Assembly (NCBI RefSeq): GCF_009695545.1
Contig: NZ_VUNS01000006.1
Coordinates: forward strand, 62,001-126,000
Direction: 5' to 3'
Length of the DNA: 64,000 nucleotides
Source: Victivallis lenta
Lineage (GTDB): Bacteria > Verrucomicrobiota > Lentisphaeria > Victivallales > Victivallaceae
The notes beneath the pieces were generated by a model. It was not told the origin of the DNA. It did no database searches and saw only the letters and a list, made by a program, of their open reading frames with translations. Both the position numbers and the translations under genes were made by a program. Shown here piece after piece: positions 42,553 through 51,916 of the stretch. The number at the start of each line of letters is the position of its first letter. Position 1 is the first letter of the stretch.

Positions 42553-45500
42553 TGCTCCTGGGAAATCATGTGTTTTTCAAGTACCAGTTCCCGGGCATTC
42601 CGGGCGATCTGTTCCCGCTTTCCGCGGTCGCGGATCAGGTCCGCCAGGGCTGCATACCACGCTTCCGGATCGTCGCCGTCGACAACGACAGCCGTGACGC
42701 CGTTCTCGACGAGCTTGCCGTAAACGACTTTGCTGCACACCGTCGGCAGACCGCAGATGCTGTTTTCAAGGAACTTCAGGGGACTCTTGAAAGCGTTCAT
42801 CGGCTTCTGCGAAGAGAGGGGAGCCACTGCGATATTCATCCATTCCGACACGCTGCGCAGCCAGGAGATGAATGCGTAATATTCCGAATTCGGAACCGGC
42901 AGTGTAATCCACTCTTCACAGCCTGTTTTCTGGCGTGTTCCGCCGATCATGAAGAACTGAACCGGAAATTCCTTCTTCAGGCGGGCCACGACCGGATTGA
43001 TCAGCGCCAGGTCATCATCGTGCGTCCGCGAACCGAAATAGATCACATTGACTTCACGGCGTTTATTCTGGATAATCTCCAGCGTTTCGATATCCAGAGG
43101 GGCTTTGATCCCATCGATCCACGCCTGCCGGTTCAGCGCATTCGGCTTGACTGAAATATTCGAGGCATAAGGCGCGATCGCCTCCGCCAGCTCCGGTACC
43201 GAAACAACGACTCCCGCCGCATGCCGCATCAGCCGTTTCAGGACAGGCAAATACAGCACATGTTCCTGCGTCAGCAGCGGATTATCGTCAAGTTCAATAT
43301 AAAACGGCAGCTTCAGAAGGGCGCATTTCAGCAGAAAAGACGATACCAGTTCCTCAGGAATCGCGTCGCGGCAGATGACCAGCGCATCATACCGGTCGAA
43401 GGCGGTTCGATCCAATGCCAGTGCATTGAGCACATCGACTCTGGCTCCCGTTTCCTCGTATGCTTTGCGCCAGTCGAGCAGACGGACACAGCTGCTGGCA
43501 AAGAAACCGTTGCGGGAAGGACGTGGAATCAGCCCGAGACGCGGCGCGGTTTCAAGCAGTTCGCCGAACGTTTTTCCCGGTACCGGTTTCCCCGCATGAT
43601 CGGGCTGAAGCAGCCCGGAATAGATGTCCATGTACATGGAAGCCATCCGTTCGATGGTATTGTTCCTGCCGAAGCCGGACTGCCATTCGGCAATCGCCTC
43701 AAGCCGTTGCAGATAGCCCGGCTTGTCGGCTTTGATGTCCAAAAGCTGCCGATACAGAATCTGGGGATCACGGTCAAGCAGCCAGCCTCCGCGGCATTCC
43801 CGCTGCAGTCGTCGGCCGACCGCTCCAAGGTCGAATGCCGCCACGGGAAGGCCTGCGCTCCAGCTCTCCGTCAGCGTGTGGCACCAGGTTTCCGGCCAGA
43901 TTGAAAAAATAACGGAAATGACCGGATTGATACGGGCGACACGTGCGGCAAACTGATCCCGCTCGTATCCGCCGTGGATGATGATTGATTTTGCAAATCG
44001 TTTGGACCGGAGTTCATTGACGGCTTCGCCGAGAATATGGAACTCCAGGCGATTTTCCACATCAAGCTCCTTCAGCCGCAGGATGATGGCCGCACCTTTC
44101 TCCCGGGAGATGTTGCCGGGGACGAGGATACGGAGGCGCTCGCCGCTTTCCGGGAAACGGTCTTCCGGCTGAAGGAATTTTGTGAAGTTCCGGCCGTGCG
44201 GAATCACATGAAAATCTTCCGGCCGCCGGCTGATTTCGGAAAAGTTCTCGAGCAGCAGATCGCGGGCGAAGGACTCTGTCGTTACGAAGCGGTCGCAATA
44301 TGGGAACACCGCCGTGTTGAACGTGTTTTTCCAGCGTTTCGAAAATGCCTCGTTCAATTCGGGCAGGAAAGCCGCAGGCAGCTTGCCCAGACCGATGTTT
44401 GCCCGGTTGTTGGTGATTCCGTGCGGCCAGAAGGTTCCATCCCGGTCCACCAGCTTCACGCTGGGGCAAATGGTGTAAAAATCATGGAAGGAAAACACCA
44501 CCGGGATGGCGAGGCGCTTCGCCAGCGGAAACAGCCCGATGCTGTTGAAGCCGATGTGACGGACGTGAATCAGCTCAATTTTGTATTCGAGCAGGATCGA
44601 TTCGGCAATCCGGTCGTATTCGCCGGAGCGCAGCGAAAAGAAATTCACCGGGTTTTCCAGGCGGTACTCCTCCAGCAGCTTTTCCGAGCGCCGGCAGTCG
44701 AACAACTGCAGAGTGCGATCCTGGCAGAACAGGAGAAACGGTTCGTAGTGCTCCCGGATCGCCGACATCAGATCGCGGTTGGTCTGCGGCGTTCCGCCGG
44801 TACGGACACAGATGACGTAGAGCACCCGCGGCTTTGCCGTACGCCGGGCGTACATCCACTGTTCCAGCTTTGCCGCCTGCTCGCGGATCGGCTGGAATGC
44901 GCTTTCCAGCAGAGAACGGTTCAGCTGCGGAAGTTCCGGATAGCGGGAGTGAAGAATTTCCCGGGCTTTCTGGACCCGTTCTTCTTTTTGTGGACCGAAC
45001 GACTGGGCGTTGACGTGATAGACCAGAACGGCATCGGCGATGGAATGCGTCCAGCCGCGATAAAATGCCCGCATGCAGAAATCGTTCTCTTCACCGTAGC
45101 CGAGTCCGAACGTCTCGGCGTCGAACATTCCGACGTCGTCCAGAAGCGCACGTTTGATATACATGCAGAAACCGTGTCCATTATGGATTTCCGGGCCCCA
45201 GTTCCGCGCATGCTGGAAATACATCCGGGAAATCTGAGGCAGAGTCTGATGCGGCGGAAGCGGATTTTCTCCTTTGATCGGGACGGAAAAAGCGTTCGAA
45301 TTATTTGAAACCGCCGACACGGTTCCGATGGCATCAGAACGATAAGCCGCCAATTTCAGCAGCGTGCTCCAGCGGTGGGAAACAACCGTGTCGCTGTTGA
45401 GGATAATGACATCGCAGCCAGCGGCAAGTTCAAAACCGCGGTTGACGGTTCGGACAAAACCGAGATTGGTTTCATTCCGACAGGTTTCGAGCCGGGGCGC

Positions 45501-46301
45501 AAACCGTTCCTTCAGTTGTCCGAACAGCTCCCCGATACGCGGATCCGGGCTGCAGTCATCAATCAGGAGAAGCCTCACCTCTTTCGGAGTGTATTCCAGA
45601 AGAGAAGTCACGCAGTCCAGCAGAACGGAAAAACCGTTGTATACCGGAACGACCACGGCGATTTTCGGCTCTGCGGCAACTGCGGCCGAATGTGTGTAAT
45701 TCACTCCGGAGGGATGTTTCTCCTCCGGAATCGGCAGGCATACCGGCAGCTCGCTTTTCTTCTTCCGCATCAGGGGCTGCCGGGATTCGTACCGGCCGCG
45801 GGTAATGAAATGAAGCAGCGGATTCTGCCCGGAATCGCGGACATCATCATTATTCCGCAAATAGAATAAAACATCGAAATCCGGTGAAGGATTGCGTCCT
45901 TCCAGCCAGCCGTTCCGGCAGAAATGCACGATGGGCGAAAACAGGAACCTGCCTCTCAGATCCCTGTTGTTCTGCAGATAGAAAATCTCGTCGAACATTC
46001 CGCTGCGGCGGATGGTCTGAATTTCGCGCAGCAGGTGCAGCCCCCGGCGCGGGTGAAGGAGACCGCATTTTCCCACCGACAGCAACAGCCCGCCGAATCG
46101 CCCCAGACGGACAAAGAAGCTTTTTTCTCTGATTTGAAGCTGAAGATATTCTTGATGTTTTTGCAGAAAACGGAGCTTTTGTTCCATTTCTGCCGTATTC
46201 TGCCGCAAAGAGGCTGCATTCCGCACCAGCATTTCCCGCACAGCGGAAAACTGTTCCGATACGAATTGCTCCGTCAAGATACTTTCATCCGTTTTGTTCA
46301 T
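42534..46301 (-). CDS. Multidomain glycosyltransferase (GT2 plus two GT4-like domains)
   Basis: 1255 residues from ATG 46301 (ATGA overlap with the preceding stop). Order: a short coiled coil (~10-75), two FDxxYL-NPLxHF repeats (~125-190), a GT2 domain (VVVPVYNGFSVLLDCVTSLLE, LIDDCSPD, ILNSDTVV, ~220-440), a GT4-like domain (ILVPGNISREKGAAIIL, ETWCHTLTESWSAGLPVAAF, ~500-870), and a third GT4-like domain (VNVIYFGSRTHDDDLALINP, KFLENSICGLPTVC, ~920-1255). Such proteins can add two or three linkages of a repeat unit. It follows the coiled-coil methyltransferase and shows how the chain could be polymerised next to its ruler. Confidence 0.88.
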   Translation of the reverse strand: MNKTDESILTEQFVSEQFSAVREMLVRNAASLRQNTAEMEQKLRFLQKHQEYLQLQIREKSFFVRLGRFGGLLLSVGKCGLLHPRRGLHLLREIQTIRRSGMFDEIFYLQNNRDLRGRFLFSPIVHFCRNGWLEGRNPSPDFDVLFYLRNNDDVRDSGQNPLLHFITRGRYESRQPLMRKKKSELPVCLPIPEEKHPSGVNYTHSAAVAAEPKIAVVVPVYNGFSVLLDCVTSLLEYTPKEVRLLLIDDCSPDPRIGELFGQLKERFAPRLETCRNETNLGFVRTVNRGFELAAGCDVIILNSDTVVSHRWSTLLKLAAYRSDAIGTVSAVSNNSNAFSVPIKGENPLPPHQTLPQISRMYFQHARNWGPEIHNGHGFCMYIKRALLDDVGMFDAETFGLGYGEENDFCMRAFYRGWTHSIADAVLVYHVNAQSFGPQKEERVQKAREILHSRYPELPQLNRSLLESAFQPIREQAAKLEQWMYARRTAKPRVLYVICVRTGGTPQTNRDLMSAIREHYEPFLLFCQDRTLQLFDCRRSEKLLEEYRLENPVNFFSLRSGEYDRIAESILLEYKIELIHVRHIGFNSIGLFPLAKRLAIPVVFSFHDFYTICPSVKLVDRDGTFWPHGITNNRANIGLGKLPAAFLPELNEAFSKRWKNTFNTAVFPYCDRFVTTESFARDLLLENFSEISRRPEDFHVIPHGRNFTKFLQPEDRFPESGERLRILVPGNISREKGAAIILRLKELDVENRLEFHILGEAVNELRSKRFAKSIIIHGGYERDQFAARVARINPVISVIFSIWPETWCHTLTESWSAGLPVAAFDLGAVGRRLQRECRGGWLLDRDPQILYRQLLDIKADKPGYLQRLEAIAEWQSGFGRNNTIERMASMYMDIYSGLLQPDHAGKPVPGKTFGELLETAPRLGLIPRPSRNGFFASSCVRLLDWRKAYEETGARVDVLNALALDRTAFDRYDALVICRDAIPEELVSSFLLKCALLKLPFYIELDDNPLLTQEHVLYLPVLKRLMRHAAGVVVSVPELAEAIAPYASNISVKPNALNRQAWIDGIKAPLDIETLEIIQNKRREVNVIYFGSRTHDDDLALINPVVARLKKEFPVQFFMIGGTRQKTGCEEWITLPVPNSEYYAFISWLRSVSEWMNIAVAPLSSQKPMNAFKSPLKFLENSICGLPTVCSKVVYGKLVENGVTAVVVDGDDPEAWYAALADLIRDRGKREQIARNARELVLEKHMISQEQCGKIK

Positions 46302-48118
46302 AATGCTATCTGTTTTTTCTGTCGATTTCGGAATTTGCGCCAGACAATCCGCAGCTTTCTCGGGAAATATGTAATGCACTGGCCGGCCCGATAACTACGG
46401 GAGTTCCGGATTTGCATCAACTGCTCCGTCAAAAGCCGCAGCTCCACGCATTTGTCGTCAATGATCCGCCGATTCTGCGCCAGCCATCCGTCCCGTTTGG
46501 CAATTGCCGCCTGATGCCGCAGCAAAGCTTCATCCCGTTTCGCGATTACGGCCTTATGCTTCACGAGGGCGGCGTCCCGTTTATCAATTGCCGCCCTGTG
46601 CTTTTCCAGTGAAATGGATAATTCCTCAATACGTCGTTTCTGTTTTTCCAGTGCCTCATCGCGCCATATGACGGCTGTGCGGCATTTTTCGATCTCCATT
46701 TTTCCTGCCGCAATCTCGGCGTTCCGTTTGTCTATCACACTGTTGCGTTCTTCCAGCAAGCGGTGCATGCATTCCGTTTTTTGAACCAGCGCTTCTCGTT
46801 CGAGCTTCAGCTTCTCAAGCGATGCATCGCGGCGTGAGACGGTATCGCGGAGTGCCGCCAGCAGCTCCTTCTGCTGCCGGTATTCCGTTTCGCGCCGGTC
46901 GATCACACTCTTTTGTTCCGCCAGCAACTGCTGCAGGTGTTCCGTTTTGCGGACTGTCGTTTCACGTTCGAGCTTCAGCTTCTCAAGCGATGCATCGCGG
47001 CGTGAGACGGTATCGCGGAGTGCCGCCAGCAGCTCCTTCTGCTGCCGGTATTCCGTTTCGCGCCGGTCGATCACACTCTTTTGTTCCGCCAGCAGCTGCT
47101 GCAGGTGTTCCGTTTTGCGGACTGTCGTTTCACGTTCGAGTTTCAGTTTTTCAAGCGATGCATCGCGGCGTGCGACGGTATCGCGGAGTGCCGCCAGCAG
47201 CTCCTTCTGCCGTACGCATTCGGCACGCCATTTCTCCAGTGCCTGCTTCGTTTCGTTGAACTGAAGTAATGCCTGATCGCGGCGGACAATCGTTTCCCGA
47301 TGTTTTTTCAGCGCAGCCTGCAGCTCGCGTATCGTCTCCGCGCTTTTTTCACATTCTGCCTGGAGTTTTCCGGAAAACTCTTTCTGGACATCATACCGGA
47401 GCGTCTGCATCTGCGCCTGGAATTCCTGCGTTGGTCTCCCCAGGATTCCGGCCAGGAAGCGGGAAAGTTCCTCGTTCGAATTTTCCCGGATGCAAAGAAG
47501 GCTGTCCCGGTTCGGCGCGATCGTGGAATATTCAATATCCATGAATCGGTTTACAATTTCGCTTCTGCGGTCGCTCAGCACGGTTGAAGCGGGGTTCAGA
47601 TTTCCGACGAAACAGAGGCCCGAAGGACCGATGTTGAGATTGTATATCTTTAGATCCGGGCGGAACTCTTTCAGGCAGAGGACGAATTTATAAACATCGC
47701 CCGTCCAGAATCGTGTCTGCCGTTCGCGTTTTACCGATAATGCGTCTGCCGGAACCGTATCGTGGATCAGGACGATCGTGTGCGGCCCGGCCCAGCGCTC
47801 AACATGGATGAAATCATCCAGGACGGATTCAAACAGATGCATTCCGTCGATGAATGCAAGATCGATCACTCCATTGCCCAAAACATCTTCTTTTTTTCTG
47901 GCGGCAAAAAAATCATCGCTTTTTTCAGGAAAAACGGTTGTATTTGCCGTCAGCTCATGTCGGATTTCAGGTTCCGGATCGATGCCGATCGTTTGCGTTT
48001 CCGGTTCTGCCAGGCAGAGGGATTCGCCGTATTGCACGCCGATTTCGAGATAATGAGCCGGTCGAAGCAGCAGATGAAGCTCCCGCAGCAGATAGTAATA
48101 TTCCGGAATCGCCCGCAT
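46298..48118 (-). CDS. Methyltransferase with long coiled coil, WbdD-like chain terminator candidate
   Basis: 606 residues. The N-terminal ~190 residues form a CmcI/class I SAM methyltransferase-like domain (HYLEIGVQYGESLCLAE, IGIDPEPE, AFIDGMHLFESVLDD). From ~240 to 560 lies a continuous coiled coil with 56-residue tandem repeats (unit RQQKELLAALRDTVSRRDAS...) and then 14-residue repeats (KHRAAIDKRDAALV type). The basic, aromatic C-terminus (SRSYRAGQCITYFPRKLRIVWRKFR) could bind membrane. This plan parallels E. coli WbdD, where a methyltransferase/kinase caps the O-chain and a coiled coil sets its length; here no kinase is seen. It sits between wzt and the transferases. Confidence 0.75.
   Translation of the reverse strand: MRAIPEYYYLLRELHLLLRPAHYLEIGVQYGESLCLAEPETQTIGIDPEPEIRHELTANTTVFPEKSDDFFAARKKEDVLGNGVIDLAFIDGMHLFESVLDDFIHVERWAGPHTIVLIHDTVPADALSVKRERQTRFWTGDVYKFVLCLKEFRPDLKIYNLNIGPSGLCFVGNLNPASTVLSDRRSEIVNRFMDIEYSTIAPNRDSLLCIRENSNEELSRFLAGILGRPTQEFQAQMQTLRYDVQKEFSGKLQAECEKSAETIRELQAALKKHRETIVRRDQALLQFNETKQALEKWRAECVRQKELLAALRDTVARRDASLEKLKLERETTVRKTEHLQQLLAEQKSVIDRRETEYRQQKELLAALRDTVSRRDASLEKLKLERETTVRKTEHLQQLLAEQKSVIDRRETEYRQQKELLAALRDTVSRRDASLEKLKLEREALVQKTECMHRLLEERNSVIDKRNAEIAAGKMEIEKCRTAVIWRDEALEKQKRRIEELSISLEKHRAAIDKRDAALVKHKAVIAKRDEALLRHQAAIAKRDGWLAQNRRIIDDKCVELRLLTEQLMQIRNSRSYRAGQCITYFPRKLRIVWRKFRNRQKKQIAL
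46801..47212. repeat. 168-bp tandem repeats inside the coiled-coil gene
   Basis: Units at 46801-46968 and 46969-47136 differ at one position (46927, A versus G); a third, partial and slightly diverged unit covers 47137-47212. The period is 56 codons, so gain or loss keeps the frame. A more diverged unit is visible at about 46740-46800. Confidence 0.9.
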
Positions 48119-48121
48119 GGT

Positions 48122-49474
48122 TTACTTTTCCTCCATTCGTCCCAGTCTGGTCATTTTTATCTCATGCATGGGAATTCCGGCCAGACCGACCGCAACGGAA
48201 GAGGCATGAGATTCGAATAGAAGCGCCTCATACATCCACTCATGCTGAACATTTTCCTTCTGTGTTCCCTCGGCGGCGGAAAGCAGGACGGAATAGTGTC
48301 CTTTCGGCAACAGCGGCATGACAAATGTGAAATCCGCGGAAAACATTTCACCGGCCCTGATTGTCAGCGGATTATCCAGATAAGTGAGGCAGGTGTTGTC
48401 GCCGAACAATTTCTGGCCGAGCTTGTCGTTGACATAAAAACCGACAATCGGGGAGTGAATATCCTGCTTCGCCAGGCATTCTACGTGCAATTTCACGATT
48501 TCCCCGCCGACAATCCAATTTACCGGCTTATTCTTTTCGTCGGTGAAACAGACGTTTTTGATTTTGATCCCTCCGGCACCGAAGCTTCTGGAGTCCTCCT
48601 TGAAGGTGAATACCTCCAAATCATTGCGCAGATTCGTCCGGTTCAGGAAATCGGTTCTCATATCCCGCCATTTGGCCGGACCGCCCGGAACCGGCTTTGC
48701 CGCCGGCGCTTTCCGGGTCCCGTCGATTTTCTGATTTTCCGCATACAGCTCTTTCAGGTAAAGGTCCGCCACTTGCTTGGGTTCCCCGCTCGTGACCATT
48801 CGCCCCTTTTTCAGGTAGATGGCATGGGAGCACAGGCTTTTCACGGAAGAGATATTGTGGCTGACGAACAGTACAGTGTGGTCTTCCATGAATTTACGGA
48901 GATAGCGCATGCATTTTTGCTGAAAAGCCGTATCTCCGACCGACAGGGCTTCGTCGATAATGAGAATATCCGGGGCGGTCACGATCTGCACTGCGAACGC
49001 CAGGCGCATCCTCATGCCGCTGGAATAAGTTTTTACCGGCTGGTCGATAAAGTCGCCGATGTCGGCAAAGTCGATGATTTCGTCATACTTCGCCAGTATT
49101 TCCCGGCGTTTCAGGCCGAGAATCGTTCCATTGAGGAATACGTTTTCCCGGCCGGTGAATTCCGGATTGAATCCGCTGCCCAATTCCAGAAGCGCGCCGA
49201 TTCTTCCCCGGCGTTCGACTTCGCCGGTCGTGGGCTGAAGTGTGCCTGCGATGATCTGGAGCAGTGTGCTTTTGCCCGCCCCGTTCCGTCCGAGAATGCC
49301 GATGCACTCTCCGCGGCCGACCTCGAATGAGATGTCGCGCAGCGCCCAGAATTCCCGGAAAAAATTCCGGTGTCCCATGCAGAGCGTCTGATAGAGACGG
49401 TGGACCGGTTTCTGGTAGATCTCGTAACACTTCGATATGTGAGAAACCCGTAATACGGCTCCTTCAGATGACAT
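48122..49474 (-). CDS. wzt: O-antigen-type ABC transporter ATPase with C-terminal glycan-binding domain
   Basis: 450 residues from ATG 49474 (the longer frame lies in the permease gene). Walker A GRNGAGKST (62-70), signature SSGMR (~151-155), Walker B ILIIDEAL (~170-177). The C-terminal ~150 residues are a Wzt_C-type beta-sandwich (GIKIKNVCFTDEKNKPVNWI, then LTIRAGEMFSADFTFVMP), which in known systems binds the terminal modification of the finished chain. It pairs with the permease encoded just upstream; the genes overlap by 11 bp. Confidence 0.93.
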   Translation of the reverse strand: MSSEGAVLRVSHISKCYEIYQKPVHRLYQTLCMGHRNFFREFWALRDISFEVGRGECIGILGRNGAGKSTLLQIIAGTLQPTTGEVERRGRIGALLELGSGFNPEFTGRENVFLNGTILGLKRREILAKYDEIIDFADIGDFIDQPVKTYSSGMRMRLAFAVQIVTAPDILIIDEALSVGDTAFQQKCMRYLRKFMEDHTVLFVSHNISSVKSLCSHAIYLKKGRMVTSGEPKQVADLYLKELYAENQKIDGTRKAPAAKPVPGGPAKWRDMRTDFLNRTNLRNDLEVFTFKEDSRSFGAGGIKIKNVCFTDEKNKPVNWIVGGEIVKLHVECLAKQDIHSPIVGFYVNDKLGQKLFGDNTCLTYLDNPLTIRAGEMFSADFTFVMPLLPKGHYSVLLSAAEGTQKENVQHEWMYEALLFESHASSVAVGLAGIPMHEIKMTRLGRMEEK

Positions 49475-50309
49475 CGGCAAACCCCTTTTTGGTTTTGATA
49501 AACCAGACCAGCCCCAGGTGGGCACACAGAGCGCAGGCTGCGATCGTGGTCAGCATAATCGTCCAGTTTGGCGTCATGCCATACCAGAATACCTTGCGGG
49601 TTTCTTCAATAATATATGCCAGCGGATTGAAGCGGATGATGAAACGGAAGCCCGGCGGAACGGCATTGATCGGATAAAAAATCGGCGTAATGAAAAAAAG
49701 AACGCGGATGATTACAGCCACGCATTGCTGGATATCTCTGATATATACTCCGATTGACGCCATGAACAATCCTACTCCCAGCGACAGAAGTACAACTGCC
49801 AGAATGGGCAGCGGCAAAAGCAGCATTGTCCAGTAAACCGTCCCTTTTGCCAGCACGACGGCGATAAACAGCAGGACGAACCAGGCCAAGCCGAGCACAA
49901 GGCTGGAAAACACGCGGGCTATCGGCAGAATTTCCAGCGGAAAAACGACTTTTTTCACATAATTCTGTTGTTTGGTGATCTCTCCGCAGCATGTACCGAG
50001 ACTTTCACTGAAAATATTGAATGTGGCCAGGCCGCAGAGCATGATGATGGCGTAAGCGCTGCGCGAATTTTCTTCTCCGCCCCAGCGGGATTGGAAAATC
50101 ACGGTGAAGACAAACGTATACACGGCAAGCATCAGCAGCGGCAGAATGAAACTCCAGAGGATTCCGAAAAGAGATCCGCGGTATTTGGCGTGAATGTTGC
50201 GCCGGACCAGTTGCTCAAGCAGATCCCGGTTTTTCCAGATGATCCGGATACCCAGTGCAGGATCGAATAAAGGTTTTATTTTGCTCCAGAAAGATCTGTT
50301 CATTGCCAT
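49464..50309 (-). CDS. wzm: ABC-2 polysaccharide export permease
   Basis: 281 residues from ATG 50309; the alternative ATG 50330 lies in the loop of a hairpin. Six membrane segments with the ABC2 pattern: YRGSLFGILWSFILPLLMLAVYTFVFT, the NYVKKVVFPLEILPIARV coupling helix and IIRFNPLAYIIEETRKV. It moves the lipid-linked polymer to the periplasm together with Wzt. It starts the five-gene minus-strand operon and is preceded by a clear promoter. Confidence 0.9.
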   Translation of the reverse strand: MAMNRSFWSKIKPLFDPALGIRIIWKNRDLLEQLVRRNIHAKYRGSLFGILWSFILPLLMLAVYTFVFTVIFQSRWGGEENSRSAYAIIMLCGLATFNIFSESLGTCCGEITKQQNYVKKVVFPLEILPIARVFSSLVLGLAWFVLLFIAVVLAKGTVYWTMLLLPLPILAVVLLSLGVGLFMASIGVYIRDIQQCVAVIIRVLFFITPIFYPINAVPPGFRFIIRFNPLAYIIEETRKVFWYGMTPNWTIMLTTIAACALCAHLGLVWFIKTKKGFADVI

Positions 50310-50316
50310 ATTGTTC

Positions 50317-50344
50317 CGGCTTCGGCACATGTGGACCGAAGCCG
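50317..50344 (-). promoter_or_regulatory. Hairpin in the wzm leader
   Basis: CGGCTTCGG and CCGAAGCCG, 9-bp perfect arms with a 10-nt loop that holds the upstream ATG at 50330. It could block that start or affect ribosome loading on ATG 50309. Confidence 0.45.
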
Positions 50345-50437
50345 CTGTTTCCTGTGATTACCGAATAAAAACAGCTCGCAAGCCGGCAGGAAACCGCAAT
50401 ATCCAATTCAATATCCAGAAGTCCCGCTATTCTTTTT

Positions 50438-50466
50438 ACTATACACTCTCCGCTTTCCATTTTCAA
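50438..50466 (-). promoter_or_regulatory. Promoter of the wzm-wzt operon
   Basis: TTGAAA (50466-50461), a 17-bp spacer, TATAGT (50443-50438). Confidence 0.65.
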
Positions 50467-50527
50467 TATGCAGCCGCCAATTAAAATCCCGTATTTGAAA
50501 AAAATGCCGCTTCCTGTCGAACCGGTC

Positions 50528-50556
50528 TTGCCGGAATGGTCTTGCCGTGCTATTTT
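50528..50556 (+). promoter_or_regulatory. Extended -10 promoter for the GT2 gene
   Basis: TTGCCG (50528-50533), a 17-bp spacer, TGCTATTTT with -10 at 50551-50556. Confidence 0.45.
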
Positions 50557-50656
50557 AACTGTTTGAAAAAACACATTCAGCCGAATGGCGCGAAGGCGTG
50601 TTCCGGAGTTTCATGAAAACCGGCTGCGGCCGTTGTCCGGCTGAAATCATCAGGGA

Positions 50657-50857
50657 TTGAAAGCAATGAATGTCATCGACATTGCGGTTGCCGTCCGGCC
50701 GGCGGCGCCCGGCGGCGCAGGCCGTTTTTTCGGGCCGCGGAACAGGGCGAAGTCCGCTGGGACGGGCCTCGGCGCCGGTCTCGGGCATAGGCAGGCGAAT
50801 CCCGTGCGCGGCGCCTTCCGTGAATTTTCGGCCGAAAAAATCCGGGAATCCGCATGA
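50657..50857 (+). CDS. Possible 66-residue ORF coupled to the GT2 gene
   Basis: An ORF ending in a TGA that overlaps the GT2 ATG as ATGA. The start is uncertain (50657 or 50666); the opening MNVIDIAVAVRP is hydrophobic and the remainder is Gly/Arg-rich low complexity. No domain is recognised. It may be a real small gene, a fragment of a longer gene, or chance. Confidence 0.3.
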   Translation: MKAMNVIDIAVAVRPAAPGGAGRFFGPRNRAKSAGTGLGAGLGHRQANPVRGAFREFSAEKIRESA

Positions 50858-51777
50858 CGATCGATATTCTTCTGGCAACCTTCAATTCGGAGCGGTTTCT
50901 GGCGGATCAGCTGGATTCCATTCTGGCGCAGGAGGATCGCGACTGGCGGCTCCTGATCCGGGACGGAGGCTCCTCGGACGGGACCGTTCCGATTCTGGAG
51001 GAGTACCGCCGGCGGAATCCGGACCGGATTTTCCTGCTGCCGGGCGGACGGGCTTCGGCCAAAGAGAATTTCGCGGCGCTTATGGCGGCTGCCGATGCGG
51101 AGCTGATCATGTTCTGCGACCACGACGACCGGTGGCTGCCGGTCAAGGTGGGGCACAGCCGCGCCGCATTCGAAAAACGGGCGGCGAAGCTGCCGGCCGG
51201 AACTCCGCTGCTCCTGTTCACCGATCTGCTGGTCGCCGATGAGACGCTGGAAAACGTTTCCGGGTCGTTTTTCCGGCACGAGCACATTGATCCCCTGCGC
51301 CTGGAGCTGCGGGAGCTTCTGCTGCAGAATGCCGCGTCCGGCTGCACGATGCTGTTCAACCGTCCGCTGCGGGAGCTGGCGCAGCCGGTTCCGCCGGAGG
51401 CGTTCATGCACGATCACTGGCTGATGCTGACGGCCGCCTGTTTCGGGGAGATCGAACCGCTGTCGGAGCCGACGCTGCTTTACCGCCAGCACGGCGGCAA
51501 TGTATTCGGCGCTTCCGGGTACGGGGCTGCCTATTTCTGCCGCAAGCTGTCGCTGGGCGTGAGGGAGATCAGGGAGCGCCTGTTCCGGCAGTGCCGCCAG
51601 GCGGGGGCGTTCCGGGACCGCTTTCACGACCGGCTCGCGCCGGAAACGCTGGCGCTGCTGGAGGACTTCGCCCGGCTTCCCGAGGCGGGATTTCTGGAGC
51701 GCCGCCGGATTCTCTGCCGGCACCGGATCTTCAAGAGCGGCTGCCTGCGCAATTTCGGCATGTTCCTGATCGTCTGA
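50854..51777 (+). CDS. GT2 glycosyltransferase, rhamnosyltransferase-like
   Basis: 307 residues with the family 2 core: IDILLATFNSERFLADQLDSI, IRDGGSSDGT, and the DxD-containing FCDHDDRWLP, followed by the acceptor-side HDHWLMLTAACFG. This subgroup includes rhamnosyl-transferases of O-antigen and capsule synthesis. It lies next to the wzm-wzt locus on the opposite strand, so it may supply the same glycan. Confidence 0.85.
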   Translation: MTIDILLATFNSERFLADQLDSILAQEDRDWRLLIRDGGSSDGTVPILEEYRRRNPDRIFLLPGGRASAKENFAALMAAADAELIMFCDHDDRWLPVKVGHSRAAFEKRAAKLPAGTPLLLFTDLLVADETLENVSGSFFRHEHIDPLRLELRELLLQNAASGCTMLFNRPLRELAQPVPPEAFMHDHWLMLTAACFGEIEPLSEPTLLYRQHGGNVFGASGYGAAYFCRKLSLGVREIRERLFRQCRQAGAFRDRFHDRLAPETLALLEDFARLPEAGFLERRRILCRHRIFKSGCLRNFGMFLIV

Positions 51778-51847
51778 CGGATCGGCAGCCGTGCCGCTCC
51801 CGCCGGGCCGGAACCGATTTTCTCCCTGAAAAAAAACAGGTCGGAGC

Positions 51848-51876
51848 TTGAGAAAAGCGCTTCGAGAGAGTATAAT
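51848..51876 (+). promoter_or_regulatory. Sigma70-like promoter of dnaE
   Basis: TTGAGA (51848-51853), a 17-bp spacer and a perfect TATAAT (51871-51876). Confidence 0.7.
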
Positions 51877-51916
51877 ATCTGCATGTGATTATGCTTTCAG
51901 GAAAAGGAGTTTTTCA

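Larger units (their letters stand above)
50345..50656. other. Intergenic region between the wzm operon and the GT2 gene
   Basis: It holds two divergent promoters (50438-50466 minus, 50528-50556 plus) and no gene that I can support. Confidence 0.6.

Noticed and set aside
46801-47212. CRISPR-like repeats
   Set aside because: The units are contiguous 168-bp tandem copies without spacers and code for the coiled coil.
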